Assembly (NCBI RefSeq): GCF_003024675.1
Contig: NZ_PYLP01000013.1
Coordinates: forward strand, 1-63,114
From: Faecalibacillus faecis
Lineage (GTDB): Bacteria > Bacillota_I > Bacilli_A > Erysipelotrichales > Coprobacillaceae
DNA: 63,114 bases
Reading direction: 5' to 3'
Each line of letters opens with the position of its first letter. Positions within the stretch are counted from its first letter, which is position 1. The notes beneath the pieces were generated by a model. It was not told the origin of the DNA. It ran no database searches and saw only the letters and a program-made list of their open reading frames with translations. Of the stretch, positions 42,874 to 52,735 are shown piece after piece. The translations under genes were made by a program, and so were the position numbers.

Positions 42874-42951
42874 TATAATAAACAAGTATAAGTGACCCCT
42901 CTCCCAAAAATTCACTTATACGCAAAAGAGGAACGCGTGTTCCTTTTTTTG
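42874..42951 (+). ncRNA. candidate small RNA between adhE and pyrG
   Basis: TATAAT (42874-42879) would start a transcript at about 42886, exactly where hairpin 1 begins: GTATAAGTGA (42886-42895) with TCACTTATAC (42912-42921). Its 16-nt loop contains CCCCTCTCCC, unusual in this AT-rich genome and complementary to Shine-Dalgarno sequences. Hairpin 2, AGGAAC/GTTCCT (42929-42934, 42939-42944) with TTTTTTT, is a textbook terminator. No reading frame fits. The -35 is weak. pyrG has its own promoter further on, so this looks like an independent RNA of about 65 nt. Confidence 0.6.
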
Positions 42952-42973
42952 TTTAAAAATGATAAATTTATTA

Positions 42974-43050
42974 TTGCAATAAATATTTAATATTGATAAA
43001 ATAAGAAAGGGCAATACAGTGTCTTCCATAGGAAGGCACTTTTTATTTTT
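42974..43050 (+). promoter_or_regulatory. pyrG promoter and CTP-responsive attenuator
   Basis: TTGCAA (42974-42979), 17-bp spacer, TAAAAT (42997-43002) place the start at GGGC (43009-43012). A leader terminator GTGTCTTCC/GGAAGGCAC (43019-43027, 43031-43039) with TTTTTATTTTT lies before the gene. In Bacillus pyrG, low CTP causes repeated G addition at GGGC and the extra Gs pair with a pyrimidine tract in the terminator stem. Here TCTTCC in the left arm is that tract. All elements are present. Confidence 0.75.
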
Positions 43051-43071
43051 ATAGATACTAGAGGAGGATAG

Positions 43072-44679
<1,608 letters not shown>

Positions 44680-44689
44680 TAAAAAGAAA

Positions 44690-44714
44690 GCAATATCGAA
44701 AGATATTGCTTTTT
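44690..44714 (+). terminator. terminator after pyrG
   Basis: GCAATATC (44690-44697), GAAA tetraloop, GATATTGC (44702-44709), TTTTT. Confidence 0.88.
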
Positions 44715-44717
44715 ATA

Positions 44718-44746
44718 CAAAAAAGGAGATTGTTTTTACAATCTCC
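44718..44746 (-). terminator. terminator after glnS
   Basis: GGAGATTGT (44725-44733) and ACAATCTCC (44738-44746) form a 9-bp stem. On the minus strand it is followed by TTTTTTGT; on the plus strand a T-run also follows, so it may work both ways. Confidence 0.8.
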
Positions 44747-44753
44747 ACTTTTT

Positions 44754-46424
44754 TTATTTCTTAGGTAATTTAAATGAACTCTTTAATGAAACGATTCTAT
44801 TAAATACAAAATGATCCTCTGTAGAATCTTTTGTATCAATACAGAAATAACCATTTCTTACAAATTGGAACGAATCACCACGTTTGTATTTTTCGATAGC
44901 TGGTTCAACATAACAATCATCAATAACAGTTAATGAATTAGGATTTAAGTTTAAAGATCCATCTTCATTATAAACACCTTTTTCTTCATCGACTAAGTTT
45001 TCATATAAACGTGCTGTTACTTTCTTACAATGATGAACAGGAACCCAATGAATTGTACCTTTTACTTTTCTACCAGTAAATCCTGTACCGTTTTTAGTAA
45101 TAGGATCATAAGTACAATGAACAACAGTTACTTTTCCGTTTTCATCTTTTTCGAAATCAACACATTTAACGAAATAAGCATTCATTAAACGAACTTCATT
45201 TCCTGGGAACAATCTAAAATATTTTTTAGGTGGTTCTTCCATAAAGTCATCACGATCAATCCATAATTCTCTTTCAAATGGAACTTTTTCATAACCTAAA
45301 TCAGGATTTTCCATGTTGACCATCGCATCTAAATATTCAACTTGTCCTTCAGGATAGTTATCAATAACTAATTTAATAGGATCTAAAACAGCCATCACAC
45401 GAGGTGCTTTTGGTTTTAAATCATTACGAATACAATATTCTAACATCGCATAATCATTTGAAGAATTACTTTTTGTAACACCAACTAATTCCATAAAAGA
45501 TTTAATTGATTCAGGTGTAAATCCTCTACGTCTTAAAGCGGCAATTGTGACTAATCGAGGATCATCCCAGCCATCAACAATACCTTCATCAACTAAACGT
45601 TTAATATAACGTTTTCCTGTAATAACATTTGTTAAATAAAGTTTGGCGAATTCAATTTGTTTTGGTGGATGTTCATAACCAATTTCTTGAACGACCCAAT
45701 CGTATAAAGGACGATGATCTTCAAATTCAAGAGTACATATTGAATGAGTAATTCCTTCAATAGCATCTTCAATTGGATGAGCAAAGTCATACATTGGATA
45801 AATACACCATTTATCTCCTGTGTTATGATGTGTCATTCTGGCGACACGATAAATAATAGGATCACGCATATTGATATTTGATGAAGCCATATCAATTTTA
45901 GCTCTTAATACTTTTGAACCATCTTCAAATTCACCATTTTTCATTCTTTCGAATAAATCTAAGTTTTCTTCGATTGAACGATTACGATATGGAGAATCTT
46001 TACCAGGTTCTGTTAAAGTACCACGGTATTCTCTAATTTGTTCAGGACTTAAATCACAAACATAAGCTTTTCCTTTCTTGATTAAAAGCACAGCTGCTTC
46101 ATACATTTGATCAAAATAGTTCGATGCAAATTTGATATCACCATCATATTTAGCTCCTAACCATTCTACGTCTGAAACAATACTTTCTACGAATTCTGTT
46201 TTTTCTTTCATTGGATTTGTATCATCGAAACGTAAATTGAATGTTCCATTATATTTTTTAGCTAATCCATAATTTAATAAGATTGATTTAGCATGCCCAA
46301 TGTGTAAATAACCATTTGGTTCAGGAGGAAAACGTGTCGCAATTTTTGCATATTTTCCTTCCTCTAAATCTTGATCTATAATTTTTTCAATAAAATTTTT
46401 ACTTACTACTTCTTCTTTATCCAT
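44754..46424 (-). CDS. glnS: glutaminyl-tRNA synthetase
   Basis: 556 residues from the ATG ending at 46424, chosen for its GGGAGGA site. HIGH motif: [18 protein letters not shown]. The second signature region reads [12 protein letters not shown] in place of the VMSKRKL of E. coli, a variant I believe is usual in gut Firmicutes. The anticodon-binding beta-barrels fill the C-terminal third. It charges tRNA-Gln directly; Firmicutes that have it do not depend on transamidation for Gln-tRNA. It stands alone, divergent from ispF. Confidence 0.94.
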   Translation of the reverse strand: MDKEEVVSKNFIEKIIDQDLEEGKYAKIATRFPPEPNGYLHIGHAKSILLNYGLAKKYNGTFNLRFDDTNPMKEKTEFVESIVSDVEWLGAKYDGDIKFASNYFDQMYEAAVLLIKKGKAYVCDLSPEQIREYRGTLTEPGKDSPYRNRSIEENLDLFERMKNGEFEDGSKVLRAKIDMASSNINMRDPIIYRVARMTHHNTGDKWCIYPMYDFAHPIEDAIEGITHSICTLEFEDHRPLYDWVVQEIGYEHPPKQIEFAKLYLTNVITGKRYIKRLVDEGIVDGWDDPRLVTIAALRRRGFTPESIKSFMELVGVTKSNSSNDYAMLEYCIRNDLKPKAPRVMAVLDPIKLVIDNYPEGQVEYLDAMVNMENPDLGYEKVPFERELWIDRDDFMEEPPKKYFRLFPGNEVRLMNAYFVKCVDFEKDENGKVTVVHCTYDPITKNGTGFTGRKVKGTIHWVPVHHCKKVTARLYENLVDEEKGVYNEDGSLNLNPNSLTVIDDCYVEPAIEKYKRGDSFQFVRNGYFCIDTKDSTEDHFVFNRIVSLKSSFKLPKK

Positions 46425-46542
46425 AGGAAGTCCTCCCATAATTTTTATATGTTTTAGTTTACCATATTTTCCTTGATTATAAAACATCCAATACTTCATA
46501 AATTAGAAAATATGTGCTAGAATGTTTGCGGAAGGTGATAAC

Positions 46543-47025
46543 ATGTTTAGAATAGGACAATCAATTGATATTCATCAATTAGTAGAAGGAAGAGATTTAT
46601 ATATTGGTGGTGTAAAAATTGATCATGATAAAGGGTTGTTAGGACATAGTGATGCAGATGTCTTATTACACGCTATTATTGAAAGTATTATTGGGGCGTT
46701 AGGTCTTGGTGATATTGGAAAACATTTTCCTGATACGGATCCTCAATATAAAGGAATTTCTTCAATGGTTTTATTGGAACATTGTTATCAACTGATGAAC
46801 CAAGAAGGTTATGAGATCAATAACCTTGATAGTATTATTATGTGTGAGGCACCTAAGATGGCACCTCATATTCAAAAAATGAGAGAAAATGTTGCAAGTA
46901 AATTACATTGTGATGTCAGTCAAATCAATATCAAAGCAACGCGTGGAGAAAAGCTAGGGTTTGTTGGAAGACAAGAAGGTATGGTAGCTCAAGCGGTTGT
47001 TTTATTAAGAAAAAAAGGAGTATAG
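46543..47025 (+). CDS. ispF: 2-C-methyl-D-erythritol 2,4-cyclodiphosphate synthase
   Basis: 160 residues from ATG 46543 (GGAAGGTGAT site). Zinc ligands: Asp8 and His10 in SIDIHQL, and the His in LLHAIIE; GHSDADVLLHA, DIGKHFPDTDP and KATRGEKLGFVGR are family text. It makes the cyclic diphosphate of the MEP isoprenoid route. gltX follows by 2 bp. Confidence 0.96.
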   Translation: MFRIGQSIDIHQLVEGRDLYIGGVKIDHDKGLLGHSDADVLLHAIIESIIGALGLGDIGKHFPDTDPQYKGISSMVLLEHCYQLMNQEGYEINNLDSIIMCEAPKMAPHIQKMRENVASKLHCDVSQINIKATRGEKLGFVGRQEGMVAQAVVLLRKKGV

Positions 47026-47027
47026 AA

Positions 47028-48452
47028 ATGGCAAAAGTAAGAACAAGATTTGCACCAAGTCCAACAGGATATATGCATATCGGTAACTTAAGAACAGCGT
47101 TATATGAATATTTAATCGCTAAACATGATCATGGAGATTTTATTTTAAGAATTGAAGATACTGATCAAGAAAGAGAAGTTGAAGGTGCTGTTGATATGAT
47201 CTATAAAGTTATGGATCAAACAGGATTAGGTTATGATGAAGGACCTAATAAGCCAGGAAATGTGGGACCTTATGTTCAATCTGAAAGATTAGCTATTTAT
47301 AAAGAATATGCTGATAAATTAGTTGAATTAGGGGGAGCTCATTATTGTTTCTGTGATGAAGAAACAATCAATAAAGCAAAAGAAGAATCTGATAATGAAG
47401 AATTAGGATACATTGATCCATGTAAACATCTTTCTTTAGAAGAAGCAAAACAAAGAATCGCTAATGGCGAAAAATATGTAGTAAGACAAACAATTCCAAG
47501 TACAGGAATTACTTCTTTTGAAGATGAAGTTTATGGACATATTGAAGTAGAAAACGCGGGACTTGCTGAAGGTGTTTTATTAAAAAGTGATGGTTATCCA
47601 ACATATAACTTCGCAAATATCGTAGACGATCATTTAATGAACATCACTCATGTTGTAAGAGGAAATGAATATTTATCTTCAACACCTAAATATAATTTAA
47701 TCTACCAAGCATTTGGATGGAATGTACCATCGTATATCCATTGTCCACCTGTTATGAAAGATGAAAAACATAAATTATCGAAACGTAATGGGGATGCATC
47801 TTATCAAGATTTAATTAATAAAGGTTTCTTAAATGAAGCAATCTTAAATTACATTGCTTTACTTGGATGGTCACCTGAAGGTGAACAAGAAATCTTCTCA
47901 TTAGATGAATTAATTGAAGCATTTGATGTAAAACGTATTTCTAAGTCTGGGGCTATTTTTGATATAAATAAATTAAAATGGATCAATAGCCAATATATTA
48001 AAAAATTAGATACAAAACAATTAACAAAATTATGTTTGCCATTTTTACAAGAAGCTTATGATTTAAGCGATAAAAGTGAAGAATGGATTGAAAAATTAGT
48101 AGAAGTGCATAGAGATCATATTTCTTGTGGTGAAGAAATTGTTGAACAAGTTAAACTATTCTTTGAAGATGAAATTCATTTAGAAGAAGAAGCAGTTGAA
48201 TTTATGAAAGATGAAGCTATTCCAAATACATTAGCTGTATTTAAATCTAAGGTTGAAGAATTAGCTGAAGAAAATTTTAAACAGGATCAAATCTTTGCTT
48301 GTATTAAAGCAACTCAAAAAGAAGCAAAAGCAAGAGGAAAAATGTTATATATGCCTTTACGTATTGCGACAACTGGTATTATGCATGGTCCAGATTTAGC
48401 AGCTTCTATGGAATTATTAGGAAAAGATAAAGTATTAAAACGATTAGGATAA
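47028..48452 (+). CDS. gltX: glutamyl-tRNA synthetase
   Basis: 474 residues. HIGH motif in RFAPSPTGYMHIGNLRTAL, ILRIEDTDQERE, KMSKS variant KHKLSKRNGD, and the helical anticodon-binding domain at the C-terminus. It charges tRNA-Glu. The ispF-gltX order is common in Firmicutes. Since GlnRS is also encoded, it is likely discriminating. Confidence 0.96.
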   Translation: MAKVRTRFAPSPTGYMHIGNLRTALYEYLIAKHDHGDFILRIEDTDQEREVEGAVDMIYKVMDQTGLGYDEGPNKPGNVGPYVQSERLAIYKEYADKLVELGGAHYCFCDEETINKAKEESDNEELGYIDPCKHLSLEEAKQRIANGEKYVVRQTIPSTGITSFEDEVYGHIEVENAGLAEGVLLKSDGYPTYNFANIVDDHLMNITHVVRGNEYLSSTPKYNLIYQAFGWNVPSYIHCPPVMKDEKHKLSKRNGDASYQDLINKGFLNEAILNYIALLGWSPEGEQEIFSLDELIEAFDVKRISKSGAIFDINKLKWINSQYIKKLDTKQLTKLCLPFLQEAYDLSDKSEEWIEKLVEVHRDHISCGEEIVEQVKLFFEDEIHLEEEAVEFMKDEAIPNTLAVFKSKVEELAEENFKQDQIFACIKATQKEAKARGKMLYMPLRIATTGIMHGPDLAASMELLGKDKVLKRLG

Positions 48453-48474
48453 GCAAATTTCTTATCCTTTTTTG
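48446..48474 (+). terminator. terminator after gltX
   Basis: AGGATAAG (48446-48453) pairs with CTTATCCT (48461-48468), then TTTTTTG. Confidence 0.85.
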
Positions 48475-48606
48475 TATTTTTTTACCTGATAAGCGTTTGC
48501 TATTGCTTTTTTTTTAATGAAGGAATAAGATATTTTACAAAAGTATGGTACTTTTCACAAAAATGTCACAATTAGATGATATAATGATAGGGAAAGGAGT
48601 GAGATA

Positions 48607-49422
48607 ATGACACAAATAATGAAAAAGAAAATCATCAGTGTTGTTTTAGGTTTTTTTGTTGTTGCCAGCACTCTTTTTACAATTCTTGCTTTAAATATCA
48701 CACCAGTGACATTGAAAAGAGATATATTTGAATATGAATATGGATCTGTTATCTCGAACAATCCCGCGGATTATGTCAATGCCAATGAAAGTGTTATTAA
48801 TGAAGTAAAACTTAATTTCTCTAATTTAAAAAATGAAATTGGTTTGTATAAAGTATCAGCAACTTATGCAGGTGTTGAACTTCCATTTTATATTAAAATA
48901 AAAGATACTACAAAACCGGTTTTTACGTTGAAACAAGTTGTTTTTAATATCAATGTCAATGAAAAGATTGCAGCATTGAATTTAATTGATAAAGTAGAAG
49001 ACCAATCAGATACGATAGCTTATTTCTTACAAGAAGATGGAAGTAAAACAGAAACACTACAATTTAATAAAAAAGGTTCTTATATTGTTGATATTGTTGT
49101 AGAGGATGTTGTAGGAAACCAAGCATCGAAATTACGCGCAAAAATTGTGGTTGGACATTTAGGAAATCATCCGACTTTAGAAGGAATTAATGATGTTGAG
49201 GTTGTTCAAGGAACGCGCTTTGATATCATGGAAGGTGTCAGTGCCAGTGATGGTAATGGAAATGATATTACGCATCAAATTAAGATTTTAAAGAACACGG
49301 TGAATACCGATGAAGTTGGTACATATGAAGTGATTTATTCTATTACAAATAGTCAAGGAAATAATATTCAAAGAACTAGAAAAGTTGAAGTTATAAAAAA
49401 TGAAAGTGAGAAGAAATCGTGA
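48607..49422 (+). CDS. membrane-anchored DUF5011/Ig-like protein
   Basis: 271 residues. An N-terminal helix (about 8-30) anchors it, and the rest is outside the cell. Two DUF5011-type Ig-like modules are seen, one with DTTKPVFTLKQVVFN and GSYIVDIVVEDVVGNQAS, one with HPTLEGINDVEVVQGTRFD and VGTYEVIYSITNSQGN; no sorting signal. It overlaps the rhomboid gene by 4 bp, so the two are made together. The promoter is an extended -10 (TGATATAAT, ending 48585). Role unknown; perhaps a rhomboid substrate. Confidence 0.82.
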   Translation: MTQIMKKKIISVVLGFFVVASTLFTILALNITPVTLKRDIFEYEYGSVISNNPADYVNANESVINEVKLNFSNLKNEIGLYKVSATYAGVELPFYIKIKDTTKPVFTLKQVVFNINVNEKIAALNLIDKVEDQSDTIAYFLQEDGSKTETLQFNKKGSYIVDIVVEDVVGNQASKLRAKIVVGHLGNHPTLEGINDVEVVQGTRFDIMEGVSASDGNGNDITHQIKILKNTVNTDEVGTYEVIYSITNSQGNNIQRTRKVEVIKNESEKKS

Positions 49423-50003
49423 TAATTACTATAGGAATGTTATTAATATGCATTGGAATTTATGTTGTAATCAATTTTATTGATCAAAGTGATGATAAAA
49501 GTAGTTTAGCTATTAAATATGGGGCGTTTTATCCAGCAAAGATTGAATATAAACAAGAATATTGGCGTTTTTTAACTGCAAATTTTGTACATGTTGATTT
49601 TATTCATCTTTTTATGAATTGTTATGCACTGTATTATTTAGGCGGTACTTTTTTTGAAAGACTTTTAGGGCCATTTCCTTATATTTATTTAATTCTGGTT
49701 TCGGGAATTGCTTCTTATATTGTGACTTATCTTTACAGTAAAAAAGATGTACGTTATCAAAATACAATTACTTTAGGAGCAAGTGGTATTTTCTATGGCT
49801 TTTTAGGGTCGATTGTAACACTTGGCGTGGTTTTTAAAGGACCTTATCTTATGATTTTAAAAAACTTTATGGCTGTTATAGCAATTAATGTTGTCTTTAC
49901 TCTTGTAGATAAAAGTGTATCTAAAACAGGACATTTAGGAGGCTTCATTGGTGGTGTTTTGGCGATGCTTGTCCTCATTGGAAGTGGCGTATGCGGTTAT
50001 TAA
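49419..50003 (+). CDS. rhomboid-family intramembrane serine protease
   Basis: 194 residues, six membrane helices, GTG start within the stop of the previous gene. The catalytic Ser is in TLGASGIFYGFLGS, the catalytic His in TGHLGGFIGG, and HLFMNCYALYYLGG with its stabilising Asn is the family signature of the second helix. It cleaves membrane-anchored proteins within the bilayer. Overlaps the next gene by 13 bp. Length fits the simplest bacterial rhomboids. Confidence 0.92.
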   Translation: MIITIGMLLICIGIYVVINFIDQSDDKSSLAIKYGAFYPAKIEYKQEYWRFLTANFVHVDFIHLFMNCYALYYLGGTFFERLLGPFPYIYLILVSGIASYIVTYLYSKKDVRYQNTITLGASGIFYGFLGSIVTLGVVFKGPYLMILKNFMAVIAINVVFTLVDKSVSKTGHLGGFIGGVLAMLVLIGSGVCGY

Positions 50004-50449
50004 TTGATGGTGATGCTTGCCCAAATCGAAAAGAAGTTATTGAACTTGCTTTACATTATGAAATAGAAACATTTTTATTTATTGATTTTGCTCATGATAT
50101 TGAAGATGAACGCATTTGCATTGTAAGATGTGAAGTAGGGAAAGATAGTGTGGATCAAATGATTTTATCTTACATACAAGCTGGTGATTTGTTGATTAGT
50201 CAAGATTATGGATTAGCAAGTCTTGCTTTATTAAAAGAAGCTCTTGTATTACATGTTTCAGGTAAAAGAATTAGTGAAGATAATATCAATAATCTATTGA
50301 TGTCTCGTTATTTAGGACATATTTCAAGAAAACAAAATAACCATGTTAAAGGACCAAAAAAAAGAAATCAAAAAACATCACATTATTTTTTAAGAGAACT
50401 CGAAAAAATATTTATAGAATATAAAAATGGGATTAGTCAAGAAGACTAA
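49991..50449 (+). CDS. YaiI/YqxD family (DUF188) protein
   Basis: 152 residues. LIDGDACPNRKE at the N-terminus and the SQDYGLASLAL motif are the DUF188 marks, a PIN-like fold with conserved Asp residues. Function is not established; nuclease activity is suspected for related folds. It ends the DUF5011-rhomboid operon. Confidence 0.88.
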   Translation: MRLLIDGDACPNRKEVIELALHYEIETFLFIDFAHDIEDERICIVRCEVGKDSVDQMILSYIQAGDLLISQDYGLASLALLKEALVLHVSGKRISEDNINNLLMSRYLGHISRKQNNHVKGPKKRNQKTSHYFLRELEKIFIEYKNGISQED

Positions 50450-50462
50450 TCCATTCTTTTTA
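50430..50462. terminator. shared terminator between the DUF188 gene and asnB
   Basis: GGATTAGTC (50430-50438) pairs with GACTAATCC (50444-50452). T-rich sequence follows on both strands. Confidence 0.75.
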
Positions 50463-52046
50463 TTTTCCAGAATCTCCATAGTTTTTTAGAACACGGGCAC
50501 TTGGATCATCCACATCACAGTTTTCCCATCCTTTATTTGGCATCCAAAAATCTTTGATCCATTTTCCTTGTTGTGGGAAGAATGATTCAAAAATATCACG
50601 GTACATTAATGATTCTTTTGTAAATGGTGTACAGTATGAGTATTTTTCTTTTGCCTTTAAAACATCTTCATCATTGTATTTTTCATCGGCTAAATCCTTT
50701 AGGTAATCAACCATTGAATGACCTACGGCATCTGAGAAGGCAGCTTTTTCTCTAAAGAGAATATCGTGTGGTAAATAATCTGTTTCTTCAAAAGCATGAC
50801 GTAATAAGTATTTACCTTTATTGTAAACATTCATTTTTTTTGCAGGGTCAATAGACATAGAATAATCAACAAAGTCTACATCTGCAAAAGGAACGCGTCC
50901 TTCTAAAGCGTGGGCAGAGATACAACGATCTGCTCTTAAAACATCATACATATAAAGTTCTTTAATTCTTTTGCTTGCTTCTTCTTGAAATGCTTTTGGA
51001 TTTGGTGCAAAGTCTGTATATTTATATCCGAAAAGTTCATCAGAAACTTCGCCAGTCATGATAACTTTAATATCTGTATTTTGATGAATATATTTACATA
51101 AAATATACATAGCCATACTTGCACGAATGGTTGTGATATCAAATGTTTCAAGATGGTAAATAACTTCTTTTAAATGTTGATATAAATCTTCTTTGTTCAT
51201 AATGACTTCAGTATGTTCAGTTCCTAAATAATCAGCAACTTGTTTAGCATATTTTAAATCAATTGGATCGCTTTCCATTCCAATAGCGAAAGTACGGATT
51301 GGTTGGTTAGATAATCTTTGTCCAATGGCACAAACAAGAGAAGAGTCAAGGCCACCACTTAATAAATAACCAATTGGAGCATCTGACATAAATCTTTTTT
51401 CAACGGCTTTTTCAAGTTTTGTTTTTAAGTTTTTCGCAATTGTTTCTAAATCATCATCAACAATTGTTTTAGGATCACTTAAATCGTTATAACAAATAAA
51501 TTGTCCATCTAAATAATAATGTCCTGGTGGAAAAGGCATAATATCATCACATAGATCAAATAAAACTTTTGCTTCTGAAGCAAAACAAATTTGATGTTCT
51601 TTTTTACTATAACCATAGAACATTGGACGAATTCCCATTGGATCTCTTGCGGCTATAAGCTGTTTTGTTTTGGTATCATAAAGAACCATCGCAAATTCTG
51701 CATCTAAATATTTACATAAGATTTCAATTCCATATTGATCATAAAGAGGAATTAAAACTTCGCAGTCACTTCCTGATTTAAAAGTGTACTCTTTTGATAA
51801 TTTATTTTTTAATTCTGGATAGTTATATATTTCTCCATTACATACTAAAGTACAATCTTTGTAAACAAAAGGTTGATTTCCATTTGTTGATAAATCCATA
51901 ATTGACAAACGGTTAAATCCCCAAGTAATCCCGTTACTTACAGAGATATGTTGATGATCAGGACCACGATAAGCGGCTTTATCCAAAGCATCATTAAATT
52001 CCTGTAATTTAAATTCTTCACTTCCTACGACTAAAAAACCACACAT
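50460..52046 (-). CDS. asnB: asparagine synthase (glutamine-hydrolysing) AsnB
   Basis: 528 residues from the ATG ending at 52046, so that the nucleophile is Cys2 after Met removal (MCGFLVVGSEEF). The N-terminal glutaminase half has AYRGPDH and NGEIYNYPEL; the C-terminal synthetase half has the PP-loop YLLSGGLDSSLV. It makes asparagine from aspartate, ATP and glutamine. GGGGGAT precedes the start. A long leader with an Asn T-box and terminator precedes it. Size matches the E. coli AsnB type. Confidence 0.95.
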   Translation of the reverse strand: MCGFLVVGSEEFKLQEFNDALDKAAYRGPDHQHISVSNGITWGFNRLSIMDLSTNGNQPFVYKDCTLVCNGEIYNYPELKNKLSKEYTFKSGSDCEVLIPLYDQYGIEILCKYLDAEFAMVLYDTKTKQLIAARDPMGIRPMFYGYSKKEHQICFASEAKVLFDLCDDIMPFPPGHYYLDGQFICYNDLSDPKTIVDDDLETIAKNLKTKLEKAVEKRFMSDAPIGYLLSGGLDSSLVCAIGQRLSNQPIRTFAIGMESDPIDLKYAKQVADYLGTEHTEVIMNKEDLYQHLKEVIYHLETFDITTIRASMAMYILCKYIHQNTDIKVIMTGEVSDELFGYKYTDFAPNPKAFQEEASKRIKELYMYDVLRADRCISAHALEGRVPFADVDFVDYSMSIDPAKKMNVYNKGKYLLRHAFEETDYLPHDILFREKAAFSDAVGHSMVDYLKDLADEKYNDEDVLKAKEKYSYCTPFTKESLMYRDIFESFFPQQGKWIKDFWMPNKGWENCDVDDPSARVLKNYGDSGK

Positions 52047-52063
52047 TTTTAATATCCCCCTTA

Positions 52064-52340
52064 TAATTAAAAAATCGCACAGAATGTGCGAGTATCGTGT
52101 AACATATAAATCCAAAAGATATACATGGTACGGAAAATACTTCTAAGAGTACTCGATACCCGCTAGTTGTAACATAACTAGAAACGTTCTAGCCTACTTG
52201 CTTTTGCTTTCGGTAGACAGCTCAAAGGTGTTCTTCATATTTTTGTTCACTACTAGACTCACACCATCTTCTAGCTCGCTTAAGTTTCGTAAAAATACTA
52301 CTCTCCTTATCATTGCTTTTGACTTGGTTACAGTATAGTA
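52064..52340 (-). ncRNA. T-box riboswitch, asparagine specific, with unusual antiterminator
   Basis: Read on the minus strand: GATAAGGAGAGTAG opens stem I, AGCGAGCTAGAAGATGGTGTG is its distal AG-bulge/loop pattern, and the specifier region GAAGAACACC gives AAC (Asn), matching asnB. The terminator TCGCACA/TGTGCGA (52075-52081, 52085-52091) with TTTTTT is clear. The rival pairing is GCGGGTATCG with CGATACTCGC, 10 bp with one wobble. The expected AGGGTGGNACCGCG box with TGGN is not seen. A promoter TTGATT-17-TATACT lies just upstream. Confidence 0.75.
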
Positions 52341-52502
52341 TAATTTATAAATAAAATCAATAATAAATATTTAATATGATAAAAAATAATCGACTTTATA
52401 CAATAAAAAAGAGGAAAATGAAACAAATTTGAGACAAAAAAAGAAATAAAATGATGTATAATGGTAACATCTAAAAGTAGATGAAGTACAAGGAGTGGAA
52501 AA

Positions 52503-52679
52503 ATGACAAAAGATATTCATATGTTAGTAAGTATGATCAATATGAAATTAAGAGACGATGACATGAAATTAGTACATGTTCTTTCTATTTATGATTTAAA
52601 AGAAGATGAGTTCTTAAAAAGATTAGATGAAAATGATTATTTTTATGATGAAATGACAAACCAAATTAAAACAAAATAA
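52503..52679 (+). CDS. DUF4250-family small protein
   Basis: 58 residues with an AAGGAGTGG site. The pattern DIHMLVSMINMKLRDD, LKEDEFLKRLDENDYFYDE and the ending NQIKTK match the DUF4250 family of short Firmicute proteins. Helical, cytoplasmic, no known function. It lies 56 bp before the threonine ammonia-lyase gene. Confidence 0.8.
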   Translation: MTKDIHMLVSMINMKLRDDDMKLVHVLSIYDLKEDEFLKRLDENDYFYDEMTNQIKTK

Positions 52680-52735
52680 TTGTTTTATCGAAGATAAATG
52701 ATATAATGGGAATACTAATACGGAGGGAATTTAAA

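Noticed and set aside
42886-42951. RoxS/RsaE identity for the candidate small RNA
   Set aside because: Only a C-rich loop is shared; the length, stem sequences and number of C-rich regions differ.
48550-48575. Rex site before the DUF5011 gene (TTCACA, GTCACAA)
   Set aside because: The half-sites are in the same orientation and do not form the TTGTGA-N6-TCACAA inverted repeat.
49991-50449. Displaced yacP/rae1 gene
   Set aside because: The LIDGDACPN opening and SQDYGLA motif belong to the DUF188 (YaiI/YqxD) family, not the NYN-domain YacP family.
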